Origin: Daucus carota subsp. sativus
Lineage: Eukaryota; Streptophyta; Magnoliopsida; Apiales; Apiaceae
Direction of reading: 5' to 3'
Length of the DNA stretch: 64,000 nt
NCBI RefSeq assembly: GCF_001625215.2
Contig: NC_030386.2
Span: forward strand, 39,340,796-39,404,795
Shown: in pieces, positions 12,401 to 24,649 of the stretch
Position numbering within the stretch: the stretch's first letter is position 1
How the letters are laid out: each line of letters starts with the position of its first letter
Notes under the pieces: model-generated
What the model saw: only the letters and a program-made list of their open reading frames with translations
Databases searched by the model: none
What the model was told of the DNA's origin: nothing
Made by a program: the position numbers and the translations under genes

Positions 12401-12668
12401 AACTATAAAAATAATAATTAATTAAATAATTATTCTAATATATATATATATATATTAAATATTTCGAAATTTATAAATATAACAAAATATTTACTCTAGC
12501 TAACCCGTAATATTTATAAATTTCTTGATCGTACCCTAAAACTTTACGTCTACCAACAATTATTCTGGTTCTACTAATACACAACTAAATCTAATTTACT
12601 GGCCAATACCGAATAAAAATCTAAATCTGTACTATCCTTAAATATTGAAATATTTGCGGTATGTTACA
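9474..12668 (-). repeat. 3' LTR of the Ty3/gypsy element
   Basis: Starts TGTGACGCCCCC and ends GGTATGTTACA on the plus strand, so it has TG...CA ends in either direction. It is 3195 bp. Sampled stretches are identical to the right LTR at a constant offset of 9511, except for a 2-bp length difference in an AT run near 12440. Because the element reads leftward, this is the 3' LTR, and its end lies about 200 bp upstream of the start codon of the minus-strand membrane protein gene. Confidence 0.95.
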
Positions 12669-12682
12669 TTCTTCCCTCCTTT
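12669..12682 (-). other. Polypurine tract of the Ty3/gypsy element
   Basis: On the minus strand this reads aaaggagggaagaa directly before the 3' LTR, the position and composition expected for the plus-strand primer. Confidence 0.75.
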
Positions 12683-12689
12683 AAAGGAT

Positions 12690-14260
12690 TCCGACCTCGG
12701 AATCAGATTCTGCTGATGAACAATTCTGGATACTTCTCTTTCATCGCTTCTTCCAGCTTCCATGTGGCTTCTTCTACAGCTTGATTTCGTCAAATTACTT
12801 TAACTAATTTTACTTTCTTGTTCCTCAACTCTTGAAATTTTGAATCTACAATTTCTACGGGCTTCTCTTCATACGTTAAATCAGACTGAATGTTTACTGG
12901 TTCACAATTTAAAAATATGATAGTTGTCTGTCTTGTAGGCTTTTAACAAAGACACATGAAAACATTGTGGACATGTTGTAAATTTGGAGGTAGGGCCCGT
13001 TGATAAGAAACACTTCTCATTTTCCTTAAAATTTCAAATAGACCTATATATATGGAATTCAACTTACTTCTTTTCTCGAATCTAATTATATCCTTCTAGG
13101 GTGATACTTTCAGAAGCACTTTTTCTCCCACATCAAAAACTTTCTCTTTTTATTCTAAAGCTGCATATTTCTTTTGCCTATCTTGGGCTGCAATTAACCT
13201 CTTTCAATTGATTGTTTAGTGTGTTGAACCAATTCAGGCCATAGAATTTTTTTATTATTTTTTTTTATTATTATTTTTTTCCCTCTCCAACTTCATCTCA
13301 ACAAAGAGGTGATCTACATTTCCTACCATACAGTGCCTCAATAGGTGCCATCACAATGCTAGAATGATAGCTGTTATTATAAGCGAACTCTACTAGCAGT
13401 AGATGATCATCCCAACTTCCTTTAAAATCCAAAGAACATGCTCTTAGTATATCTTCTATAGTCTAAATTGTTCTTTTACTTTGTCCATTAGTCTGAGGGT
13501 GATATGCAGTGCTCAGGTTAAACTTAGTACCGAAACATCCCTGAAATGCTTGCCAACATCTCGATGTAAATCTCGCATCTCTATTTGAAACAATTGATAC
13601 TAGCATTCCATGCTTGAATACAACCTCATTCATATATATATTAACTAATCTCTCAAGGATTTATTTCTCACTAATTGGAGGAAAATGCGCATATCTTGTC
13701 AACCTACCCAAATAGCATCATGATTAGCTCGGGTTTTGGGTAAACCCATTATGAAATTCATGGTGGTACGTTCCCATTTCCATTCTGGGATTTTTAATGG
13801 GTGCAATACTCCACTAGGTCTTTGATACTCTGCTTTTACTTTCTGATAAGTCAAACATTTGCTTACCTAAACTGTGATCTCTCTTATCCTGTTGGCTACC
13901 AATAATTCTTCTTCAAATCTTGATACATATTTGGTGCTTCCTCGGCGTATCAAATATCTCGATTCGTGAGCTTTACTTAAGATATCTCTTTTAAGATATA
14001 ACATGTTAAGTATCCAAATTCTATTAGCAAATCTCCTAATTCCTTTCTCATCTTTTACACTTAAATCCTCATCACCTGTCAATTCCAATCGTCTTTCTTC
14101 AATCATCAATTCTTGACTCTTTTTGATTCTTTCTAATAATTCTCGTTGCACTAATATCTCATAAATCCTTCCTTCCTTATGCTCTAAATCCTTAATTTTC
14201 AATTCTAAATTTTCCATTTCCTTAATCAATTCCTTTTGGTAGAAACATCACATTCATTCT
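12690..14260 (-). pseudogene. Integrase region remnant (zinc-binding, catalytic core, chromodomain-like tail)
   Basis: Minus-strand translation in several frames shows the end of the polyprotein. About 14229-13867 covers the segment before and around the HHCC finger, with the hallmark block ending RGSTKYV. About 13850-13300 matches the integrase core (pieces such as [44 protein letters not shown]). About 13200-12700 holds the C-terminal part ending with VEEATWKLEEAM. Frameshifts and stops separate these pieces, so no intact integrase is encoded. Confidence 0.8.
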
Positions 14261-14269
14261 TTCTTTTCT

Positions 14270-15390
14270 AATTAAAGCATCAGCAACTACATTCACTTTC
14301 CCTAGGTGATAGTCAATCGTACAATCATAATCCTTTATCAATTCTAACTATCTCCTCTGTTTCATATTCAATTCTTTATGTGTGAACATGTAGTTTAAAC
14401 TCTTATGATCCGTAAATGTCTCACATTTCTCACCATACAAGTAATGTTGCCAAATCTTTAAGGCAAATATTGTAGCAGCTAATTCTAAGTTATGGGTAGG
14501 ATATCTCAACTCTTAATCCTTAAGTTGTCTAGAAGCAGATGCTATCACTTTTCCATGTGCTCTGAGTCATTATCTAAATTCTGACCTCCGTGTTGCATAA
14601 TGAGACATTCTAGTCCTTTATCACTATAGATCACAAAATTTCCTGTCTCGTCAGGTAATGTTAACACAGTGCTCTTGTAAATCACTTCTTTAATTCCTGG
14701 AAATTCTCTTCACACTTAAGGGTCCATTCAAACTTCTCTCCTTTTCTAGTCAACTTGGTCAAAGGAGTAGCAAGCTTAAAGAAATCTTTAACAAATCTTC
14801 TATTATATACTGCTAAATCAAGAAAACTTCTCACTTTTGTTGGGATCCTTAGTCTTTCCCAATTCGATACTGCCTCAATCCTTGCGGGTCTAACTATATG
14901 TCCTTAAAAACTGTACTTGCTCAATCAAAATTTTACATTTCGAAAATTTTGCATATAACTTTTCTTTCCTCAGGGTTTCTAAAGTTATCCTAAGATGCTC
15001 AGCATGCTCTTCTTTCATCTTCGAATAAATCAAAATATCATTGATAAATAACAGTGAACTTATCCAAATATTTTTTTTTACATACTCTATTCATAATATC
15101 TATAAATTTTGTAGGTGCATTAGCCAATCCAAAAGGCATCACTAAAAACTCACAATGTCCATATCGGGTTCTAAAGACTATCTTACGTACATTTTCAGGT
15201 CTGATATTTAACTGATAGTATCCAAATCTCAAGTCTATCTTAGAAAAATATGATGCTCCCATAGATTGATCAAACAAATCATCAGTATTAGGTGAAAGGT
15301 CATCTTATTTAACTTCCGATAATCAATGCAACAATCCTCAAATCTGAGGGTCTGGATTTGATGTCTCCATACAAGACCTTCTTGAAACAC
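14270..15390 (-). pseudogene. Reverse transcriptase / RNase H remnant
   Basis: The stretch 15277-15038 is open for 79 codons and carries [13 protein letters not shown] and [12 protein letters not shown], classic Ty3/gypsy reverse transcriptase motifs. Downstream (15030-14900) is HAEHLRITLETLRKEKLYAK, then after frame breaks LPDETGNFVIYSD (RNase H start, about 14670) and about 14330-14280 a match to the YHPGKVNVVADAL block. The usual YxDD catalytic site is disrupted around 15030, where the frame runs into stops. The protein is inactive. Confidence 0.88.
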
Positions 15391-16230
15391 CTTTAAAAGA
15401 AAAATTGTATTTTTTTAAAAGAACAAAATTAAAGAATTTGAAATCTGATCATTTTGAAGAGAACTCAAAAGAAATAAGAATTTTAAAACTTTCTTGGATA
15501 TAAAGAAGTCTTTCACGGTGGTAATCACCGATCAATGATTTTTTTTTTTTTTTTTCAAGATAGTTTTCATTTGAAATAAAAGGATGATTGGGAGACCAAT
15601 ATGACCAAATGAACTAAGTGTTGCGTGTCTAAATTAAGACACTACTAAAGGTTGTTAACCTTCTTGTAAGCACAACACACACAAGTGATGGCGTCCCATC
15701 CAACTCCTATCACACAGATAGGTATACCTTGTGTCCCCTATAATTAGGGTTGTTCATCCCAATCAGATTGAAGAAATATCAAGGAAGATTTATTTCAAAG
15801 ATTTGCTTTTGAATCGTTATTTCACAATTTGGACAACCTTGATCTACCATAATTATTTCTCAACACACTTCTTCCAAGGAATGCGAGCAATGCATCCTTT
15901 AATCACAAATCAAGGATTTTCAGTGGATAGCATCGAAGATAGGATCAAATATGGGATGATCTCTTAGAATTATTAGATTGAGATCATCATTGTGGTATAT
16001 ATTTATTCAGATTCTCGAATATTAGATCATGAATCTCAAAAGATTTTTTTTTTTTTTTTTAACATCAAAGAAATATTGATTATTAGGAGCAGTCACTTCC
16101 GAACAAAGGAAGGACTCAAGATACACTATAAACTTCTCAGTTTTCAAAATGAGATTCGATGTCAACTTGAGCCGAAACAGTGTGAAACGTAATATTATTC
16201 ATAAAAAAAACGTATTCCACAGATCTTACA
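15390..16230 (-). repeat. Diverged LTR-like insertion or rearrangement inside the element
   Basis: This block sits where the protease and N-terminal reverse transcriptase should be, and shows no coding similarity. Several stretches echo the element's own LTR in the same order and orientation: gcgagcaatgcatcctttaa (15888-) against gcgaacaatgcaccctttca (10269-), a gagatcatc block, and ttcaaaatgagat against ttcaaaatgaaac. It contains two long poly-T runs (about 15539-15555 and 16042-16059). It is probably a relict LTR of a related family, or an internal rearrangement with LTR sequence. Confidence 0.45.
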
Positions 16231-16239
16231 CTCAGGCAG

Positions 16240-17140
16240 TATGGGTCTCCTTATAACATATTTGCAGTCTGCAAAGTTCTAAACCTTTGATTTCCTTCTA
16301 TTTTACCTATATTCTCTGCTCGCGATATCTCTTACTTCACAAAAGTTTCTTCACACTATGAGTCCAAGGTTTCTTTTCAACATTTTGATTATTTTGCAGG
16401 GGTTTCCGATTCTTATTGACTTTCGCTTTGTTAAACAACTCACTGCTTGACTCAACCATACAAAATTTGTGCACTCACGTCGCATAGCTAGCAATCTCGA
16501 GAACAGTAACCCTATTCTGAATCCAGGGCTTTAAGCCCGACTGATAACGTCTATCTCTCTTCTCTTTTTTTTTTTGTCCATATTTACTTGATGTGGAATA
16601 AATTTCGAAAGTTCGATAAACTTAGCTTCATGTTCAGTTACTAACATATTCTCTTGCTTAAGCTCTAGATATTTGAGCTCCATTTGATTCTCTAGGTGTT
16701 TAAGAACATACTTCTCTAGGAATAACTTTGTAGACCTAGTCAATGATATCCCACTAGATTCTTCTAGAACTCTCTTATCTTCCCACTAATAATTAGCCTC
16801 TCCATTAAGCATATAAGTATCAAAATTCGTTTTCTTATATTCTTCTACTCCAACTATTTCAAAAGTCTTCTCTATTTCTCTTAGCCATATCTTGGCCTCA
16901 ACGGAATCCACAATCCCTTTAAACTCTTGGGGTTGAAAGAATTGATTGGAAAGGTAAGTTCGATAAGTTGACTTGAAGAACTTCTCTCAGGATTGTTTTC
17001 AAAATTATGGGTATGTTGTTGAAAAAAAATCAACAAGTAATTGAACATGATTTGTTCTGGGTTGAAATCCAGGTGGAGCATTTGGTATTGATTCATCAAA
17101 AGAGTTGTCATTGAGGTTTGAATCCGTCTCAATATATAAG
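16240..17140 (-). pseudogene. gag remnant (capsid domain)
   Basis: On the minus strand, blocks match the retrotransposon gag domain in order: DSVEAKIWLREIEKTFEIVG (about 16910-16850), then LEKYVLKHLENQMELKYLEL and the EHEAKFIELSKFIP box (16743-16560), then a segment after the capsid resembling GLKPWIQNRV (about 16535-16500). The frame is interrupted several times. The CCHC knuckle was not found. Confidence 0.75.
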
Positions 17141-18968
17141 AGTAGACGAAACAGTTTAATAGGTCTCATCATTGTACAAAATACAAGGTTTATCCAAAGA
17201 TACAACAAGGTGCAATTTTGTAAAATACACAGTGTATAACTTTTGAAAACAGGTTCCACATTTTGGTTGAAAATACAAGTTGTACAAAAGTTGCATATTT
17301 TTGAAAACTTTAAAGGTTGCACCTTTTCTTTTGAAAACTCTAAAACTTTAGAAACTTGAACGTTTCTCTTTTTTTGAAAACCTCAAAAAAAAAAAACTTT
17401 AAAAGTTTGAATAAATACAAAATTTCCACATTGGATCATTGATGTAGCAATTGCAAGATAGTTGACAGAAATGAGACACGTCAAAAGTAGTTGACAAGTG
17501 TAAGAAGCATAGGGAAGGTATAGTCAAAGAAAGAGATACTAATATGTCATAAAGATTGATCATCCTTCCCAAGATGGTCATAATATCCGAAGCTTTTAAG
17601 GGTACAAGTCATAATATAGAAAGTACATCTGGTTATCATCCTGCTACATCTGGACATCACTATATAAAAGATCATCTATACACATCTCTACTGCCAGAAT
17701 GATCTATTGATCGAAATTATAGCCTCTGGATAAAAAGGATGTGCACGATCCTCTAGTCCGATATATAATGTCTAATATTCTCCAAATACATCATATACTA
17801 AAACCGAGATACACATAGACTACATCCGTAAACTCCCGAAAATCAAACTATACAACAATTTATCAACCAAATATCTTTGAGACCCTATACTAGAACTCAG
17901 AAAAGGTTTATTTTGTAACAAGTGTAACATTTACATCTCCCTCAATTACAGAATCCAAAATCTGATACACAATCTCCATACCAAACTCTCAGCCAAAATA
18001 AAATAAAATAAAATCTGAATCTGTAGAACAAACATAGGATCGTAAGATCCTGGAATCACAAATCTAGAGTCGTAAGAAGACTCTTCTCAACAGCTGGTAC
18101 TGATAGACCAATGACATGTAACCAGAAAGTGGCACATAGTCGCCACCTGATAATACATAAACTGGTGTAGAGAAAAATCAATTAATCTGACAAGGAGTGG
18201 TCTAAGACACAGAACAGAAACAATGGATATACAAGTGAATGGTACAAAAGTCTCTTATATGGTAGTAACAAGGGGTGAAACTCGAACTCGAGGTTCAAAT
18301 ATGGTATAAACAGGGGTATGGCTACCCAAAGGTGGTATAGGAGCATTTCCAATCAAAGATGACATAGCAGTCCCAAAATGATAACAATCAGAAGTATGTG
18401 TGGTAATAGGATTATAAGAAAGAGGTGTAGGCTCGAAATGCCGAGGCAAGTCCAGAATGGAAGGGTCTTCACTCTTAGAATCAAGTGGAAGAACAGTAGA
18501 ATGGTAACCAAAAAGGAAATGGTCAAAGTAGGATCAGAAGTCAACTAAGGTGAAGATGGAAAAAAATAATCATCCCATCTTTCTTAGTGAACTCAAAAGA
18601 TTCTCTATTCTTGATCTCTTCAGATACTAAATTAATGATCTCAGGTGCCCGTGGCTCTAGTAGCTGTATAGGAAAATCCTCATAATCGTTATTTATCATC
18701 TCAATCTCCATTGATGGATCATAGTCATCCTCATAAGCTGATATCTACGTAATACAACAAACATCATCATCAATAGTTACTACTACTATTGCTCGTAACT
18801 ATAAATGTTTATATTTGTAGGGTATCTAACCCTCTACTAAAAGTTTATTTGACGTATATGTTCTCTAACATATGGAGATAGGTTCATCTAGGATACCTAT
18901 CTTATATTTCGTGTCATTCTCACTCGTTATATTCCTAGGGTTTCTCAAATCCTAAGGATATAACTACA
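17141..18968 (-). other. Leader and possible gag N-terminus of the Ty3/gypsy element
   Basis: About 1.8 kb between the primer site and the recognisable capsid domain. Around 18760-18250 on the minus strand, short frames give acidic and then Pro/Thr-rich peptide (for example YEDDYDPSMEIEM), which may be a degenerate N-terminal gag extension. The rest (about 17400-18200) shows nothing recognisable. Confidence 0.4.
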
Positions 18969-18980
18969 GCTCTGATACCA
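18969..18980 (-). other. Primer binding site (initiator Met-tRNA type)
   Basis: The minus strand reads TGGTATCAGAGC, the common plant retrotransposon site complementary to the 3' end of initiator tRNA-Met. It begins four bases inside the right LTR, which fixes this LTR as the 5' LTR and the element as minus-strand. Confidence 0.92.
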
Positions 18981-18984
18981 AATC

Positions 18985-21900
18985 TGTGACGCCCCCAGAT
19001 CCACATTCCGCAGATCTGGTCCGCCACTAAACATCTGGCTCAAAACAACACTTGCATTACCTATTAATATTACACAATCCAACTCTTTCCCCACAAGTCC
19101 AGGGTCGATCGTCTTGCAACATTACTACTGAGTCTAACTTTATTACATAAAGGGAAGTCTGATTTCAAACCATTATAATAACTATAGCTCGTACTACCAA
19201 GCGGCGTAGTCTAGCAGTCTCAGCTTGGATGATGCCCTTTTCCCTGCTTTTGCCAAAAACCCATTTCCGGGCGGTTTCTCTTGAGTTGTGCCATACTCAC
19301 TATTTACTGCTCAAAAAGGAATAAAATAGATGCAAGAATGAGCAATCAAATTGCTCAGCAAGTCCACACAGAACAAAACAACAATCAACAGAATATGCAC
19401 GTAAGGCATAGAAAACAATTTAATTCAAAGCAACATAAAGCAGCTACTGTCAAATGACAACACAAGTTCAAGTAAAGAAAACGCTGGTCTTCCACCTTTC
19501 GGTATCACTACATGGCTCGATCAGCACCATTTCGTGAATACCGTTCTCCTGTGTGATCTTTGCAGTCTGATCGTAACCGCACAAGACACACCTACCACTC
19601 TCATTTGCTAGCATAAGGGTTAACATTTGTAACCCTAAACTATCTGCCTTACCAGATAGTAAATTCTCAACTCTACCACGAATTTAATAAATTCGTGTTG
19701 ACCAGCTTGAACAGATTCCTCCGAATACAAGGAAATTCTCCCAAACAAACACTTCTCAATCATCTCTACCAAAGAAGTGCGAACAATGCACCCTTTCAAC
19801 AAAGATTACCCGAAGGTAGAAGTGAATGATAATCAAAATGACTAGATTCCAAAGAATGAGATGATCTCCAAAAAGGGAGTAAGTTAATTGTGGTGAGATC
19901 ATCGCTGCATGTATTCACTTCAAGTTTCGAAGATTCAAAATATTATCGTTATTGGGATCGGCTCATTCCCGTACAATGAGAATGCTCGAATTATAGAAAG
20001 TAATATATGAACAATATCTTTAGAGCCTTCAAAATGAAACGGAAATAGTTTCTCAATTTACATTGGTACGAAATGTAATATCTCACAATCAACACTTTTC
20101 ACATAATTATCGAATAGGCACGAAAACTTCACGTTAAGAGAGGGATAGTAAACTTGCCTGATGTCCTTAGCTTATAAAAATACTTCTGAATCAAATCGAT
20201 TAATCAAGCTTTGCCTTTTCCGAATAAAAACATTCTACGCCACAAAAATAATTGATTTAGTAATATTCATCACAAAATAATGATCTCGAAAGATCACTAA
20301 AAATTATTTAATTTATTCTAGTATATATTTAATCTCGAATAGATATATGATTATCTTATTCTCTTTCTTTAAATATTTCACTCCATTTTTTGTGGTTTGT
20401 TCAATTTAAGAATATAAGGTTTATCCCCCACGAATAGCGATTTCAGTATTTCCACTTTATAATATCTAATTTCCCCAACGTCTAACTTTTCTATAATTAA
20501 AATTCTAACATAATAAGTTATCACCAAGCCCGTGTTTTATAATTCCCTCATTTCCTTTCCACCAACCCAAACAACCTATTTGATTTTATAAATTCTTACA
20601 TATCAATAACAAATATTTATTTATCCACTTAATACGTGATCTCACTCTCTTTATGTAGGTCAGGCTATCCAATTAGCATTGAATATTCAACAATTATTTA
20701 ATAAACTATATCCAAGATTATTCTTTCATTTTCAAGTTATTCACAACTTTTATTATACTTTAAATCCAACTAAATTCTCTCCCAAAATTAATTAATATTA
20801 TAATATTTCCACACTAATCATTAAATTATAATCTTACACCATCCACTTATTAAAATCTACAATATTAGTCCAAATTCAACATTAAATATTCCCAAATTAC
20901 CTTATTTCCATTTTATTACTATTAGTTCTCCCATTTATGAATTTAATAATCTATCTTTATCTCCCCCAACTCACCTCTCTCCCTCACCACATCTCTCTCT
21001 CTCTCTCTCTGCCGCAACACCACCACCAACATACACCCGTCCCCGGCTCAGGCATACACACACATACCCAGAACACACACACAGAAAGGATACCACCGTA
21101 CGCACATAACTCGCCTCTCTCTCCCCGTGTCTCCTTTCCTCACCATCTCTCTGCCTTGCTCACCCCCTTCTCCCCCTGCTTACTCCGCCGCGAGACTCCG
21201 TCGGCCGTACCGACGCGAGAGCTCCGCCCCTCTCCTGCCCACCTTCAACCCCCGAACCTTCAACTTCCAATACCCAACACAATTAATCAACAATTTCAAG
21301 CTTGAAACCAAACCCCACTTTATGTATATACTCCCATAAACCATAATAAAGAAAGTAAATTAATTAAAATTACAAAATAAATATGCAAAGATTCATGCTA
21401 AAAGGAACATAATAGGATAAGTATCACAGATGAAACATAAATTATACATACTGCTGGGTACCCATTTCTTGAATAAAGAATATACATAAAAATTTCCTAA
21501 AAAAAAAAGGTTATTACCTTAATTAAAGGGATATATATTTTCTTTTTCTTTTTCTTTCTTCTCGGTGAATTCTTCCAAAAATCCTCCTGGCTCACTTCCT
21601 CTACTTCCCCATTTTTTTGTTTTGCAGACCAAACACCAAACTCAATTTTCTTCGGTTTTTATACTACTTCTTTAATCGCAATTAACATTTAAAAATCTCT
21701 TTAATCAACCCTTAATTAGGTGATTACTTGGGCCCTAATTTAAGGAACTTGGTCGCCAAGTTATTATAAATATATTTTATTTATTTATTATTTATTTATT
21801 TCTTTTCTTGCGCACCAAGTTACGCTTCGCAAAAAAATTTAGATTGTTTCGTTTATTCTTGTATAATCTGCTCCCGGCTCATTTAACGTTAATTATTCTA

Positions 21901-22181
21901 ACAGTTTTCGGAACTATAAAAATAATAATTAATTAAATAATTATTCTAATATATATATATATATATATTAAATATTTCGAAATTTATAAATATAACAAAA
22001 TATTTACTCTAGCTAACCCGTAATATTTATAAATTTCTTGATCGTACCCTAAAACTTTACGTCTACCAACAATTATTCTGGTTCTACTAATACACAACTA
22101 AATCTAATTTACTGGCCAATACCGAATAAAAATCTAAATCTGTACTATCCTTAAATATTGAAATATTTGCGGTATGTTACA
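18985..22181 (-). repeat. 5' LTR of the Ty3/gypsy element
   Basis: 3197 bp; starts and ends like the left LTR and differs visibly only in the AT-run length near 21950. It is followed by the target duplication TAAAA. A CT/CCG-rich stretch (about 20960-21300, and its twin at 11450-11790) reads as a 122-codon open frame on the plus strand in both LTRs, but this is low-complexity and antisense to the element. Confidence 0.95.
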
Positions 22182-22599
22182 TAAAATATTAGATTTTCAT
22201 TCGTTCAATAATTCCCACCATTCTTCTTTCTCTTTTTTTTAAACAAACTCTTTCTATTGATATTTTATTTTCTGTAATAATAATCTGAATATATTATTAA
22301 TTTAATAAGAGAGCGTCGTGTATTTTAATACTTTTATAAAATATGATTTTATTTCTTATTTTATAGCTATTTTTTTGGTAAAATTTTATTCATAAAAAAG
22401 TTTTAAAAATAAATTATAGAATTACATTTTAGAACATGACGTCTCCTGAGTGTCTCTCCTCCGGAGTAGCAATTACTGAAGTTCACTTTATATAATCACT
22501 TCATGCCCTGGTTCATATATGCACCGCTCAAATTATTTCTGATAAAATATTACAAATTTACATATATTTTATATAATTAAGTTTTAAGACGTGTTTAGG

Positions 22600-24470
22600 A
22601 TTATTTATTTTCAGAATATAAGTACTTGAAAAGATAAAATATATTTGTTCGTATTTTTTTCAATATTTATTTTTATAAAATAAGATAAATCAGACCAATA
22701 TTTCAAATACAAGTAAATGCAAGAGGCTTGACGTTTTAAGTTTATATATGTTCACTTATTTTTGTTCCTATATAGTAGATTATCTGTTGAATAGAGTTCT
22801 GAGTTCAACGTTAAACGTGTATTAGTATTTTCACTTTACTTCTGTTTTATGTTAATCTGTTCGTAATTAATGTTAAAAAGTAAAAACATACTCTCCATGT
22901 AAAAATTCAAGCAATCAGGCTTTCAGATTCATGCAAGGAAATTAGAATGAAAGAAGTGGTAAACATCAAACATGACGATCTCGCATTTAGTACAACTGTA
23001 CAAGCTAGCAAACAGTAGAAAACTTAAAGACACATGCACTTCTTCCTATTCTTGACCCAAAAATATAAGAAATTCTTTACTCATCTGTCACACCGTGCAT
23101 TCGATTTTTGGGTTATTAGGTGCTCGAGGATTCTTAAAATTTTTTGTTAATAATTAATTTTGTGATTAGTTTAATATTCTGTCACTTAACTATGTTATGA
23201 TATAATAATTACATCATCCGTTTTTTTATGGCGTGAACACACAATAAGCACAAAAATTGACAATTTTACTTTGTTTTGATTGGCTTGCAATAGACCCCTC
23301 ACACCAAATTCAAAATACACCAAATTTATAGATTTTAGTGTACACCAGACAAAACCTTATATATTATTAAATAATTATATTATAAATTATTAAGGATATT
23401 GAACTTATTTAAATGATTATATTTGGTTTAAATATACATATAACTCTTAAATACATGTGTAATATATATTTTTACTATATTAATAATTAGGAAATCCCTC
23501 CACACACGTATCCCCCTATTTTTAAATTTACCGAATTTCCATATCCCATGCCACGGACCGCACTCATGCTCGGCAGTTCTTAACTAACAAGGTGAAGACA
23601 AATGAAACAGAGAAGAGAACAATCTTATCCCTATATGTAGTTACATATATTGCTTTTGTCATGCAGCAGCTTGTAAGATCTGGTACTGGATCACCAGACC
23701 AACGACCCACCACAGTTTATCATTGGAATGCATTAGTGGGATGATACAGTTAACGACATAGGGAATCTTGGTGCTAAACTTTCTTGATACATGTTCTTGG
23801 GATAAGCTGTTGTACAAGGAAAAATAAATTAATGAATAGTGTCTTCACCAAAGATAAGAGGAGCTCAGACTAATAATCTTGATTGAACCACAGCCCGCCA
23901 ACAGAGCATAAGTAGTCAAAAACAATGAATCTCTTTGATAGACACTGATCACTGAACTGAGAACTAAAGCCTGATGCTTCAGTTCTTTTTCTACTGCAAG
24001 GATGTAATTATATGTTTGCAATTTTGTACTTCTCCAGAATCTCTGGAACTCTGAGTTATAGATATCTTTTTTTTTTGGAAAAGAGTTTTAAGCTATTTTT
24101 AATTTCAAAATGGAAAATATATGTTTATTTCAATAAGTAAAATGTCACCTCAAGAAGTTAGTTTTACATACTTTTTTTTCGTGATTTAATTTTATTAAAA
24201 TTTTCTCATACAAATTATTCATAAATTAATATAATAGATAATAAATTATATCAAATCATAAATCATAATTTTAAGTTTAGCCAAAAGGACTGTTAATAAG
24301 TTTTACGGAACGAAACTTAGCTGCTTATAGAATATGATAACTTTCTTCTTGAAAATTTTTATATTTTAATATAAGCTGAAGGGTCTATACTGGCCCACAC
24401 CTGAAGAATTAATTATGTAGAATATTTTAGTCAAAAACCTATTCAAATTTGGAGTTTTAAACAAAAAATT
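22600..24470 (-). pseudogene. Relic copy of the tandem organ-specific-like gene unit
   Basis: Bases 23588-23705 closely match the 3' flank found beside the intact copy (25859-25980) and the others (27907-28020, 31212-31325), including gcttttgtcatgcag and ctggtac. Bases 22583-23050 parallel 25137-25840. Bases 24300-24470 parallel the promoter-side flank of the intact copy (about 27002-27170). The coding part expected between about 23710 and 24290 is gone, replaced by sequence related to 30040-30420. This is therefore the shell of a fourth unit with its gene deleted. Confidence 0.6.
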
Positions 24471-24491
24471 TCTAATTAAGATTAAGATTAG

Positions 24492-24647
24492 TACTCGCTC
24501 CGTCGTCTCTCTCCATAGAAATAAAAGTGGGTGAAATGTTGGACTTATATAAAAGAAAAATATTGGAGTAAAAATAATAGGATCATCAGTAAATTTTGAA
24601 AGGTAAATCAAAATAAAAAAGTCTGAAGAGTAGGGACGGAGAGAGTA
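24492..24647. mobile_element. Stowaway-like MITE
   Basis: Left end tactcgctccgtcgtctctc, right end gggacggagagagta; imperfect terminal inverted repeats with TA at the ends; ~155 bp and non-coding. Confidence 0.65.
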
Positions 24648-24649
24648 AT

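Larger units (their letters stand above)
9469..22186 (-). mobile_element. Ty3/gypsy LTR retrotransposon, full length but coding-defective
   Basis: The element spans 9474-22181 and is flanked by the perfect 5-bp duplication TAAAA (9469-9473 and 22182-22186). It reads on the minus strand, shown by the primer binding site beside the right LTR, the purine tract beside the left LTR and the coding order gag, reverse transcriptase, RNase H, integrase on that strand. The order places it in Ty3/gypsy. Long LTRs and a C-terminal motif VEEATWKLEEAM at about 12750-12790 suggest the chromovirus (Tekay/Del-like) lineage. The coding region has many stops and frameshifts, and the protease and start of reverse transcriptase are missing. 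It cannot supply its own proteins. The near-identical LTRs imply a recent insertion, so mobilisation in trans is inferred. Confidence 0.95.
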
